Assembly (NCBI GenBank): GCA_035308765.1
Contig: DATGGA010000090.1
Span: 1-57,640 of the forward strand
DNA length: 57,640 nucleotides
Direction: 5' to 3'
From: RBG-16-66-20 sp035308765
GTDB taxonomy: Bacteria; Pseudomonadota; Gammaproteobacteria; Burkholderiales; SG8-39
Part shown: piece by piece, positions 7,666 through 15,736 of the stretch
Layout of the letters: each line of letters opens with the position of its first letter
How positions within the stretch are numbered: the stretch's first letter is position 1
Position numbers and translations under genes: made by a program
Notes under the pieces: model-generated
What the model was told of the DNA's origin: nothing
The model's database searches: none
The model's input: only the letters and a program-made list of their open reading frames with translations

Positions 7666-9390
7666 CTAGAGCGATTTCATGTAGTTGCGCCAGCCGCCGA
7701 ATTGCGTGATGTCTCTCGCGCCGGCGATGGCGTATTCCTCGCAGAGAAAACCCTTCACCCGCTCGCCGTCCTCGAGCTCGACCGTTCCGATCGCGAGCGG
7801 CGCGGGAATTCCCGCGACAAACGAGCCGAAGTGGCGTGCGGGCATTTCCCATACTTCCACTTCGATGCACGACCCTCTTCCCCCGTTCGCGACTCTCGAC
7901 AGCCCTGGTTTCGGCGGCGTTTGCCCCGGCAACGCAAAGAGACGGTAGGCCTCGGCGGTACGGGTTGCGCGCACCAGCTTCCCCATGCGCTCGGTCAATT
8001 GCCCGTTGAGCGGCATGCCGGACAGGTGCGCGCCGACCACGGCGACGCGGACATTGTCCGATGCAGCGGCAATCTCTTCCCCATGGAATTTTCCGCCGAG
8101 CGCGGCAAGGCTGCAGTCGGAAAATGCCGGACCGACAAGCGTGAGGCCAAACGGCAATCCGTCTGGCCGAAAACCGGCCGGGACGGTGATCGCCGCAAGA
8201 TCGAGCAGGTTGACGAAATTGGTATAGATGCCCAGCCGCGAATTCAGCTCGACCGGGTTCGCGTCCACCTCGGCGATCCTATAGATCGTCGGCGCACCGG
8301 GCACGACGAGAACATCGGCGGCCGCCCAGACCCGCTCGGTTTCGCGCCTGAGGGAGGCGAGACGGTGCTGCGCCCTGAACGCATCGGCGGCCGAATAAGA
8401 CCGGCCCGACTCGAGGATGGCTCGCGTCACGGGGTGCACCGCATCGGCATGCTGCGCAAGAAACGCCTCGAATTCGGCGGTGCGTTCAGCGACCCAGGGG
8501 CCGGCGTACAGCAGTTCCTGCGCTGCAAAGAACGGCGACAGGTCGACTTCCAGGCGCTGCCCGCCGAACGATTCGAGGCGGCGCAGGGCGTCGGCATAAA
8601 GCACAGCGTAGGCAGCGTCTCCGAAAAACTCTAGCTGGACAGGCTTCGGCACGGCGAAGCGGAAGCGCCCGGCCGGGAACGAAACCGGGTCCGCCGGCCG
8701 GCGCGAGTAGGGGTCCGCGGCGTCGAAGCCTTCCGTTACGGCAAGAACCTTCGCGGCCGTCGCGCAATCGGGCGCGAAGACCGACACGCAATCGAGTGAA
8801 CGGCAGGCGGGAACGACGCCGGCGGCGCTGACCAGGCCGCGCGTCGGCTTCAGGCCGACGATGCCGTTGAACGCGGCCGGCACGCGGCCGGAGCCGGCGG
8901 TGTCGGTGCCGAGGGCAAAATCGCAGACGCCGAGCGCGACCGCGACGGCGGAGCCCGAGCTGGATCCGCCGCTGATGTACGCGGGATCGATCGCATTGCG
9001 GCAGGCGCCGTGGGGGGAACGCGTCCCCGTCAGCCCGGTCGCGAACTGGTCGAGATTGGTCTTGCCGAGCAGAATTCCGCCGGCATCGAGCACCCGCTGC
9101 ACCGCGGTCGCCGTCTTTCCGGCCGTGTAAGCGAACGCCGGACAGGCCGCGGTCGTGGCAAGCCCTGAGACGTCGATGTTGTCCTTTACGGCAAAGGTGA
9201 CGCCATAGAGGGGAAGCCTCTTCTTTTCTGCATCCGTCAGCCGTTCGAGCCATCGCGCCCTCTCGAGCGCCGCTTCCCGCGGCACGACGTGCAGGAACAC
9301 GGGATTGCCGGCCAGGCCTGCGATACGGCGGTAGGCCCGCTCCACCTCTTCGATCGGCCCGGTTCTTGCAAGGGTTGCCGGCATTTCCAT
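7666..9390 (-). CDS. atzF: Allophanate hydrolase
   Basis: Hydrolyses allophanate to ammonia and CO2. The N-terminal amidase domain shows Lys69 (GVTFAVKDNIDVSG), the cis-Ser motif SGGSSSGSAVAVALG and nucleophile Ser167 (GTDTAGSGRVPA), numbered from the ATG at 9390. The C-terminal domain (from about residue 460) is the allophanate-hydrolase C-terminal fold, with AEAYRLFALPGQTPPKPGL, WEMPARHFGSFVAGIPAPL and DITQFGGWRNYMKSL. Length (about 574 aa) fits AtzF, without the carboxylase half of urea amidolyase. Alternative starts are 9384 or upstream 9429; the latter would read through the palindrome at 9394-9415, so I reject it. First gene of the F-G-E-H set, divergent from the GntR gene. Confidence 0.92.
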   Translation of the reverse strand: MEMPATLARTGPIEEVERAYRRIAGLAGNPVFLHVVPREAALERARWLERLTDAEKKRLPLYGVTFAVKDNIDVSGLATTAACPAFAYTAGKTATAVQRVLDAGGILLGKTNLDQFATGLTGTRSPHGACRNAIDPAYISGGSSSGSAVAVALGVCDFALGTDTAGSGRVPAAFNGIVGLKPTRGLVSAAGVVPACRSLDCVSVFAPDCATAAKVLAVTEGFDAADPYSRRPADPVSFPAGRFRFAVPKPVQLEFFGDAAYAVLYADALRRLESFGGQRLEVDLSPFFAAQELLYAGPWVAERTAEFEAFLAQHADAVHPVTRAILESGRSYSAADAFRAQHRLASLRRETERVWAAADVLVVPGAPTIYRIAEVDANPVELNSRLGIYTNFVNLLDLAAITVPAGFRPDGLPFGLTLVGPAFSDCSLAALGGKFHGEEIAAASDNVRVAVVGAHLSGMPLNGQLTERMGKLVRATRTAEAYRLFALPGQTPPKPGLSRVANGGRGSCIEVEVWEMPARHFGSFVAGIPAPLAIGTVELEDGERVKGFLCEEYAIAGARDITQFGGWRNYMKSL

Positions 9391-9393
9391 TCT

Positions 9394-9415
9394 TTGTATG
9401 CAGGATGGCATACAA
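9394..9415. promoter_or_regulatory. Candidate GntR operator (perfect palindrome)
   Basis: A perfect inverted repeat, TTGTATGC and GCATACAA with a six-base spacer, lies between the divergent atzF and gntR genes, a few bases upstream of the atzF start. FadR/FCD-type GntR proteins commonly bind such short palindromes and control both divergent promoters. A related half-site (GGTATACAAG) occurs at 10293-10302 before the BMP transporter gene. The binding itself is inferred. Confidence 0.6.
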
Positions 9416-9449
9416 GTATGCACGCACAACTCATGCCAAAACCCTTGCG

Positions 9450-10169
9450 ATGAGGAAGACCAGCCGGGGCGATCCGGGCGGGCGCCGTCAGAGGAGCGAC
9501 CGGCTTGCCGACGCCGTCTATACGCGGGTCAAGACCGACATCTTCGACTTCCGCCTGGTGCCGGGAGCGCGCTTTTCCGAGAACGAAATCGCCCGGCGAG
9601 GACGCGTTTCGCGCACGCCGGTGCGGGAGGCGCTGCTCCGGCTCGAGCGGGAGGGTTACCTCGAAGTCAATGCCAAGAGCGGGTGGAGCGTGCGGCCGCT
9701 GGACTTCCAGCATTTCGAATACCTCTATGACGTGCGCATCATTCTCGAACTGGCGGCGGTCAAAAAGCTCTGTTCGGCCGATATCGGCGACGCGCTTACG
9801 AGCCTCAAAAAGACCTGGCTGGTTGCCGCGCCAAGGCAGCGCCTCAGGGATTGGCTCCAGGTCTCCAGGCTGGACGAGGCGTTTCACTCCTCCATCGTCG
9901 CCGCTGCGGGCAACCCGGAGCTCGCCCGCATCCACAACGGCATCACCGAGCGAATCCGGATCATCCGCCGCCTGGACTTCACGCAGCCCGAGCGGATCGA
10001 TTGCACCTACGACGAGCATGCCGGGATTCTGCGTGCCATCCTCGCGAGGAAAGCGCAACAGGCGGCGCTGCTGCTGAAATCCCACGTCGAGCAATCCAAA
10101 CTGGAGGTGAGAAAAATCTCCCTTCACCGTCTGCACGTCGCGCACCAGGAATCGCGGACTCGCAACTAG
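9450..10169 (+). CDS. GntR-family regulator (FCD subfamily)
   Basis: N-terminal winged helix: LADAVYTRVKTDIFDFRLVP, then FSENEIARRGRVSRTPVREA (recognition helix) and LREREG-like wing LRLEREGYLEV. The C-terminal all-helical FCD ligand domain shows metal-binding type motifs: RLDEAFHSSIVAAAGNPELA, YDEHAGILRAILARK and LLKSHVEQ. I chose the ATG at 9450 because the in-frame ATG at 9405 falls inside the palindrome 9394-9415. It is divergent from atzF and precedes the importer genes, so it probably senses a ureide or its breakdown product and controls both arms. About 239 aa, normal for the family. Confidence 0.88.
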   Translation: MRKTSRGDPGGRRQRSDRLADAVYTRVKTDIFDFRLVPGARFSENEIARRGRVSRTPVREALLRLEREGYLEVNAKSGWSVRPLDFQHFEYLYDVRIILELAAVKKLCSADIGDALTSLKKTWLVAAPRQRLRDWLQVSRLDEAFHSSIVAAAGNPELARIHNGITERIRIIRRLDFTQPERIDCTYDEHAGILRAILARKAQQAALLLKSHVEQSKLEVRKISLHRLHVAHQESRTRN

Positions 10170-10292
10170 CCCGGTTCAAGTCGATGCACGCTTATGGGGC
10201 AGATTCCGGCAGCCGTGCCCCAACAAGTTGCGATTCGCGCGCAGCCCCGTCTGGCAGCAGCAGCAGTCCTCGCCGTGGCACGGAGCGTGCTT

Positions 10293-10302
10293 GGTATACA
10301 AG
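10293..10302 (+). promoter_or_regulatory. Possible second GntR half-site before the importer operon
   Basis: GGTATACAAG matches nine of ten bases of GGCATACAAG, the right arm of the palindrome at 9394-9415. The left flank CTTG makes an imperfect palindrome (CTTG-GTATAC-AAG). It lies 28 bases before the importer start at 10330, a position suited to repression. It is short and could be chance. Confidence 0.35.
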
Positions 10303-10329
10303 CTGGTATCCATGTCACGGGAGAACATC

Positions 10330-11457
10330 ATGAAAAAATCGATCGGAAATGTCTCACGCCGCGCCTGGTTGAAGCGCGCAGCGGCCGCCACCGCGGGGGC
10401 GGCGCTGGGCGAAGGCCTGATCTCGCGCGCGTTTGCCGCAGACAAACTGGTCGTCGGCGTGATCTACGTCGGGCCGCGCGACGACTACGGTTACAACCAG
10501 GCGCAGGCGCAGGCTGCGGCACAGATCAAGAAGATCCCCGGCGTCACGGTGCTCGAGCAGGAAAAAGTCGCCGAGACCACCGACGTGCAGAAAGTGATGG
10601 GCTCGATGGTCGAGCAGGACGGTGCGACGCTCATCTTCCCGACCTCGTTCGGCTACTTCGACCCGCACGTGCTGGCGGTGGCCCCCAAATACCCGAAGGT
10701 GCGCTTTGCCCACTGCGGCGGCCTTTGGACAGCCGGAAAGCACCCGATGAACACGGGCAGCTACTTCGGCTACATCGACGAGTGCCAGTACCTGAACGGC
10801 GTCGTCGCGGGCCACGCCAGCAAGAGCAAGAAGCTGGGCTTCATCGCGGCCAAGCCGATCCCGCAGGTGCTGAGGAACATCAACGCGTTCACGATGGGGG
10901 CGCGCAGCATCGATCCGAAGATCACCACGCAACTGATCTTCACGGGCGACTGGTCGCTCCCGGTCAAGGAGGCCGAGGCCTGCAGCAGCCTGATCGACCA
11001 GGGCGTGGACGTGGTGACCTGCCACGTGGACAGCCCCAAGGTGATCGTCGAGTCCGCCGAACGGCGCGGCATCTTCGTCTGTGGCTACCACGCCAACCAG
11101 GCCACGCTCGCGCCCAAGGGCTACCTGACCGGCGCCGAATGGAACTGGCTGACTCCCTACAGCGTGCATGTCAAGGACGCGATGGCGGGTGCGCCGTTCA
11201 AGAATTTCATCCGCGGCGGCCTGAAGGAAGGTTACGTGAAGATGTCGCCCTACGGCAAGGCGGTGTCGGACGCGGCGAAGAAGAAGGCCGACGGCGTCCA
11301 CGCGGCGATGATGAAGGGCGACTACGTCATCTTCAAGGGCCCCCTCAAGGACAACGCGGGAAAGGAGATCATCGCCGCCGGCGTCTCGCAGAAGCAGACC
11401 GATCCGGTGCTCGAGCAGATGAATTATCTGGTCGAGGGCGTGATGGGCAAGATCTGA
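10330..11457 (+). CDS. BMP-family ABC transporter substrate-binding protein
   Basis: Periplasmic binding protein of the basic-membrane-protein (BMP/PnrA) family, whose members usually bind nucleosides or related heterocycles. The N-terminus is a Tat-like signal: SRRAWLKRAAAATAGAAL, with likely cleavage after SRAFAA. The mature domain starts DKLVVGVIYVGPRDDYGYNQ, and contains YLNGVVAGHASKSKKLGFIA, DVVTCHVDSPKVIVESAERR and LTGAEWNWLTPY, all BMP hallmarks. The ATG at 10330 has GGGAGA before it; upstream in-frame starts (10228, 10312) are less likely. First gene of the importer operon, followed after 10 bases by two permeases. Ligand here could be biuret, triuret or another ureide, judged by neighbours only. 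Confidence 0.9.
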   Translation: MKKSIGNVSRRAWLKRAAAATAGAALGEGLISRAFAADKLVVGVIYVGPRDDYGYNQAQAQAAAQIKKIPGVTVLEQEKVAETTDVQKVMGSMVEQDGATLIFPTSFGYFDPHVLAVAPKYPKVRFAHCGGLWTAGKHPMNTGSYFGYIDECQYLNGVVAGHASKSKKLGFIAAKPIPQVLRNINAFTMGARSIDPKITTQLIFTGDWSLPVKEAEACSSLIDQGVDVVTCHVDSPKVIVESAERRGIFVCGYHANQATLAPKGYLTGAEWNWLTPYSVHVKDAMAGAPFKNFIRGGLKEGYVKMSPYGKAVSDAAKKKADGVHAAMMKGDYVIFKGPLKDNAGKEIIAAGVSQKQTDPVLEQMNYLVEGVMGKI

Positions 11458-11467
11458 GCGCAGCCGC

Positions 11468-12529
11468 ATGGCGCGCGCCGCCGGCCTCGGCCCCTCGGCC
11501 GAGGCGCTTGCAATCCCTGTCGGGGCGCTGGCGGCGGCAATGCTGCTGTTCGGACTGTTCGTCGCGCTGCTCGGACAGAGCCCGCTCGAGGTCTACGGGC
11601 TGATCTACAAGGGAGCGTTCGCCAGTTCGTTTTCGTGGCAGAACACCCTTTCCCGCGCCGCGCCGCTGATCCTCACGGCGCTGTGCGTGGCCTTGCCCGC
11701 GCAGGCCGGTTTGATGGTGATCGGCGCGGAGGGCGCGCTGGTGCTCGGCGGGCTCGCGGCCGCGCTGACCGGCCACGCGATGGACGGCGCCGCCCCGCTG
11801 CTGGTCAAATCCGCGATGGTCGCGGCCGGGCTGCTCGCCGGCGGCCTCTGGATCGCGTTTGCGGGCGCACTGCGCCAATACCGCGGCGTCAACGAAACCA
11901 TCTCGAGCCTGTTGCTCACCTACATTGCGATCGCGCTGTTCAACCATTTCGTCGAAGGCCCCTTGCGCGATCCCGCGAGCCTGAACAAGCCCTCGACCCA
12001 CCCCATCGGCACCGCGAACATGATCGGCAATTTCCCCGGTCTCGACGTGCACTGGGGCCTGGGATTCGGCGTCATTTTCTGCGTCGCCATGTACGTGCTC
12101 GTGTACCGCACTACCTGGGGATTCGGCCTGCGCATCGTTGGCGGCAACGCGCGCGCCGCGCGCCTGGCAGGGCTGCCGGTCGGGCGGCTGGTGCTGCTCG
12201 CCTGCTTCCTGGGAGGCGCCGCTGCGGGTCTCGCCGGCGCCACGGAGGTAGCCGCGGTGCACGGCAACGCCAATGCCTCGCTCATCGCAGGCTACGGCTA
12301 CACCGGGATCCTGGTCGCGTTCATCGCGCGCCAGAACCCGCTCGCGATCATTCCCGTGGCGATGCTGCTCGGCGGCATTTCGGCGAGCGGCGGCATGTTG
12401 CAGCGGCGGCTCGACATGCCCGACGCGACGGTGCTCGTGCTCCAGGGCATGGCGTTCATGCTGATCCTCGCCAGCGAAACGCTCTATGGCCGCTTTGCCA
12501 TCTTCCGGCCGAAAGAGGCCCCCGCATGA
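11468..12529 (+). CDS. ABC transporter permease (BMP/nucleoside-type), first
   Basis: Inner-membrane permease of the BPD_transp_2 family, 353 residues, with about eight to ten hydrophobic segments. The conserved stretch LTALCVALPAQAGLMVIGAEGALVLGG is the family signature region. FSWQNTLSRAAPLILTALCV and YRGVNETISSLLLTYIAI are typical of the first of the paired NupP/NupQ-like permeases. It follows the binding protein by 10 bases and overlaps the next permease (ATGA), so the four transporter parts are co-translated. The transported compound is not shown by sequence. Confidence 0.88.
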   Translation: MARAAGLGPSAEALAIPVGALAAAMLLFGLFVALLGQSPLEVYGLIYKGAFASSFSWQNTLSRAAPLILTALCVALPAQAGLMVIGAEGALVLGGLAAALTGHAMDGAAPLLVKSAMVAAGLLAGGLWIAFAGALRQYRGVNETISSLLLTYIAIALFNHFVEGPLRDPASLNKPSTHPIGTANMIGNFPGLDVHWGLGFGVIFCVAMYVLVYRTTWGFGLRIVGGNARAARLAGLPVGRLVLLACFLGGAAAGLAGATEVAAVHGNANASLIAGYGYTGILVAFIARQNPLAIIPVAMLLGGISASGGMLQRRLDMPDATVLVLQGMAFMLILASETLYGRFAIFRPKEAPA

Positions 12530-13446
12530 CCGATCTGGGCTGGTGGGGTGTGCCGATCGGGGTGCTGGGCGGGGCGCTGCGCGTCAGCACGCCGTTTCTC
12601 TTCGTCAGCCTCGGCGAGTGCATCACCGAAAAAAGCGGCCGCATCAATCTCGGGCTGGAAGGCATCCTGGTGATGGGCGCCATGAGCGGCTATGGCGTCT
12701 CCTATGCCACCGGCAATCCCTGGCTCGGCGTTCTGGCGGCCGGATTCGCCGGGCTGCTGCTTGGCACCTTGCACGGCCTGATCTGCAACCTGCCGCGCGT
12801 CAACGACATCGCGGTCGGCATCGGGCTGATGCTGTTTGGCACCGGCCTGGCGTTTTTCCTCGGCAAGCCCTACGTGCAGCCCAAGGCGCCGACGCTGCCG
12901 GCGATCCCGCTCGGCGACTGGAGTTCGATTCCGCAGATTCAGGCGGCGCTCAAGGTGAATCCCCTCTTCCTCATCGGCATCGTACTGGCGATCTTGCTCG
13001 CCTGGGCGTTTCGGAATACGCGATGGGGGCTGGTGGTGCGCATGGTCGGCGACGGCTCGGATGCGGCGCGGGCGATGGGATACCGTGTGAACGCAGTGCG
13101 GACACTGTGCACTGCGGCCGGCGGATTCCTTGCCGGGATCGGCGGTTCGTTCCTGTCGCTGTACTACCCGGGTAGCTGGAGCGAGGGCCTGTCGAGCGGG
13201 CAGGGCTTGATGGCGGTCGCGCTCGTGATCTTCGCGCGCTGGCAACCCGTTTACTGCTTCTATGCTTCATTGCTCTTCGGCGGCGCGGGATCGCTCGGGC
13301 CGGCGCTGCAGTCGGTCGGCGTGACCTCGGGCTATTACCTGTTCAACGCGGCGCCCTATGTACTGACGCTGGGCATCATGATCGCGACCTGTTCGACGCG
13401 CCGCACGCTTGCCGGCGCACCCGGCGAATTGAGCATCGTCAAATGA
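12526..13446 (+). CDS. ABC transporter permease (BMP/nucleoside-type), second
   Basis: Second permease of the same importer, 306 residues. It contains FLFVSLGECITEKSGRINLG and LEGILVMGAMSGYGVSY, the family block ITEKSGxxNLGxEG, followed by further membrane helices. The start at 12526 lies in an ATGA overlap with the first permease, and the end overlaps the hydrolase start at 13443 in the same way. Such tight overlap ties the importer to the hydrolase and supports a shared substrate. Confidence 0.9.
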   Translation: MTDLGWWGVPIGVLGGALRVSTPFLFVSLGECITEKSGRINLGLEGILVMGAMSGYGVSYATGNPWLGVLAAGFAGLLLGTLHGLICNLPRVNDIAVGIGLMLFGTGLAFFLGKPYVQPKAPTLPAIPLGDWSSIPQIQAALKVNPLFLIGIVLAILLAWAFRNTRWGLVVRMVGDGSDAARAMGYRVNAVRTLCTAAGGFLAGIGGSFLSLYYPGSWSEGLSSGQGLMAVALVIFARWQPVYCFYASLLFGGAGSLGPALQSVGVTSGYYLFNAAPYVLTLGIMIATCSTRRTLAGAPGELSIVK

Positions 13447-14165
13447 CCCAACGCACCGCAGCGCCGAAAAGCGCCCGCACCATCCAGGCCGATCCCTATC
13501 CCTGGCCCTTCGACGGCGACCTGCGGCCGGCGAACACTGCGCTGGTCGTCATCGACATGCAGATCGATTTCTGCGGCAAGGGCGGCTATGTCGACAAAAT
13601 GGGCTACGACCTGTCGCTCACCCGCGCCCCTATCAAACCTATCAAGGCGACGCTGGCGGCGATGCGCAGCAAAGGCTTTCACATCATCCACACCCGCGAA
13701 GGCCACCGGCCGGACCTGTCGGACCTGCCTGAAAACAAGCGCTGGCGCTCGCGCCGCATCGGCACCGCCGGCGTTGGCATAGGCGACCCCGGGCCGTGCG
13801 GCAGGATCCTGGTGCGCGGCGAACCTGGTTGGGAAATCATTCCCGAACTCGCGCCGATGCCCGGCGAAATCGTGATCGACAAGCCGGGTAAGGGCTCCTT
13901 CTGCGCCACGGACCTCGAGCTGATCCTCCGCACCCGCGGCATCCGCAACCTGGTGCTCAGCGGGATCACCACCGACGTCTGCGTGCATACCACGATGCGC
14001 GAAGGCAACGACCGCGGCTTCGAGTGCCTGCTGCTCGAGGACTGTACCGGGGCCACCGACCGCGGCAATCATCTCGCCGCGCTCAAGATGGTAAAAATGC
14101 AGGGCGGCGTGTTCGGCGCCGTTTCGGATTCGCGCAAGCTCATCAAGACGATCGGGGCCCGCTGA
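13443..14165 (+). CDS. biuH: Probable biuret hydrolase (isochorismatase-like cysteine hydrolase)
   Basis: Isochorismatase-like hydrolase of 240 residues. The catalytic triad is visible: Asp38 (ALVVIDMQIDFCGKGGY), Lys147 (VIDKPGKGSFCATDLEL) and Cys180 (SGITTDVCVHTTMRE). Gln220 (KMVKMQGGVFG) matches the substrate-contact glutamine reported for biuret hydrolase. The N-terminal DPYPWPFDGDLRP and GYVDKMGYDLSL blocks agree with what I remember of the Rhizobium enzyme, BiuH, which converts biuret to allophanate and ammonia. Its product would feed atzF, 4 kb away. It is translated by overlap with a permease (ATGA) and the ATPase (TGATG). The close relatives triuret hydrolase and ureidoacrylate hydrolase (RutB) are the main alternatives. 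Confidence 0.78.
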   Translation: MTQRTAAPKSARTIQADPYPWPFDGDLRPANTALVVIDMQIDFCGKGGYVDKMGYDLSLTRAPIKPIKATLAAMRSKGFHIIHTREGHRPDLSDLPENKRWRSRRIGTAGVGIGDPGPCGRILVRGEPGWEIIPELAPMPGEIVIDKPGKGSFCATDLELILRTRGIRNLVLSGITTDVCVHTTMREGNDRGFECLLLEDCTGATDRGNHLAALKMVKMQGGVFGAVSDSRKLIKTIGAR

Positions 14166-15736
14166 TGCCGGTCGAAACGGAGCTGATGCGGCTCAAGCCG
14201 GACCGCGGCGCAGTTCCGGCGCGCGGGCTCGAAGTCGAGGTGCGCGGCATGAGCAAGCGTTTTGGCTCCTTCGCCGCCCTGGACGATGTCTCGATCAAGG
14301 TGGCGGCGGGTTCGTTCCATGCGCTCCTCGGCGAAAACGGCGCCGGCAAAAGCACGTTCGTGAAGTGCCTGGTCGGCTTCTATGAGCCCGACAGCGGCGA
14401 GATCCAGGTGGACAAGCGCGAATGCTCGATCCGCTCGCCGCAGGACTCGCATGCGCTCGGCATCGGCATGGTGTACCAGCACTTCACGCTGGTGCCGAGC
14501 ATGACGGTGGCGGAGAACCTAGTCATGTCGCGCGCCGACGTGCCTGCGGTGGTGCGCTGGAAGGCGGAACGCGAGCGGCTGGCCGCGTTCATGGAAACGG
14601 TGCCGTTCAAGCTCAAGCTCGACACCCCGGTATCGCGCCTTGCCGCGGGCGACAAGCAGAAGACCGAGATCCTGAAGCAGCTCTACCTGCAGCGGCGTTT
14701 CATGATCCTGGACGAACCCACTTCCGTGCTCACGCCCGACGAGGCCGACGAGGTGCTCGGCATGCTCAAGGCGATGGCGCACGGAAACAAGGTGACGGTC
14801 CTGATGATCACCCACAAGTTCCGCGAGGTGATGGCGTTCGCCGACGCGGTAACAGTGCTTCGGCGCGGCCAGTTCGCGGGCGAAGGACGCGTCGCCGACC
14901 TGAATCCCGCGAAGATGGCCGAAATGATGGTCGGCGACCGGGAGATTCCGCAGGCTACGGGGAAAAGGGCCGGCGCCCCGGGCGCCGGAGACGCGCCGCG
15001 GCTCAGCGTCGAGGGCCTGGAGGTGCAGGACGATACCGGCCTGCCCGCGGTCAGGGCCCTCACCCTCGACGTGCACCCCGGAGAGATCGTGGGCATCGCC
15101 GGCGTTTCCGGCAATGGCCAGAAGGAACTGGTCGAAGCGCTGATCGGCCAACGCGCCCACGTTGCCGGGAGCATCCGCGTCGGCGGCAAGCCCTATGCGG
15201 CCTCGCGCGGCGAGATCCGCTACTGGAAGGCGTTCAGCCTGCCCGAGGAACCGCTCAGGAACGCCTGCGTTCCGGGCATGAGCGTAGCCGAGAACATGGC
15301 GCTGCGGAATTTCGACCGCGCGCCGCTCGCCTCCGGCATCTGGCTGAAAAGAGGCGCAATGCAGGCGCAGGCCTTGCGCTGGATCGACGAGTTCAAGGTC
15401 AAGACACGCGGTCCGGAGACCCCGATCGCCGCTCTGTCCGGCGGCAACGTGCAACGCGCCGTGCTCGCGCGCGAGCTGTCGGGAGAAGCGGCGGTGCTGA
15501 TCGCGGCCAACCCGGTATTCGGCCTCGACTTCGCGGCGGTGGCCGAAATCCACGACCGCATCCTCGCGGCGCGCAACCGGGGCGCAGCCGTACTCCTGGT
15601 CAGCGCCGACCTGGACGAGTTGCTCGAACTGTCGGACCGGATCGTGGTGATGTTCGAGGGAAGAATCGTCCACGAAACGGCCGCCTCGACGGCCGACATC
15701 GCCGTCATCGGCCCGCGCATGGCGGGGCACGCGTGA
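14165..15736 (+). CDS. ABC transporter ATPase, two fused NBDs (BMP/nucleoside-type)
   Basis: A 523-residue protein with two nucleotide-binding domains, as in sugar and BMP importers. The first has Walker A GENGAGKST, Q-loop YQHFTL, a shortened signature (RLAAGDKQKTEIL) and Walker B FMILDEPTSVLTPDEADE. The second lacks the Walker A lysine (GVSGNGQKEL) but keeps LSGGNVQRAVLAREL; its Walker B is weak (VLIAANPVFGLDFA). A degenerate second site is common in this family, so the protein is probably functional. The start at 14165 (TGATG overlap) is preferred over in-frame upstream positions that lie inside the hydrolase gene. It energises the permeases at 11468-13446. Confidence 0.88.
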   Translation: MPVETELMRLKPDRGAVPARGLEVEVRGMSKRFGSFAALDDVSIKVAAGSFHALLGENGAGKSTFVKCLVGFYEPDSGEIQVDKRECSIRSPQDSHALGIGMVYQHFTLVPSMTVAENLVMSRADVPAVVRWKAERERLAAFMETVPFKLKLDTPVSRLAAGDKQKTEILKQLYLQRRFMILDEPTSVLTPDEADEVLGMLKAMAHGNKVTVLMITHKFREVMAFADAVTVLRRGQFAGEGRVADLNPAKMAEMMVGDREIPQATGKRAGAPGAGDAPRLSVEGLEVQDDTGLPAVRALTLDVHPGEIVGIAGVSGNGQKELVEALIGQRAHVAGSIRVGGKPYAASRGEIRYWKAFSLPEEPLRNACVPGMSVAENMALRNFDRAPLASGIWLKRGAMQAQALRWIDEFKVKTRGPETPIAALSGGNVQRAVLARELSGEAAVLIAANPVFGLDFAAVAEIHDRILAARNRGAAVLLVSADLDELLELSDRIVVMFEGRIVHETAASTADIAVIGPRMAGHA

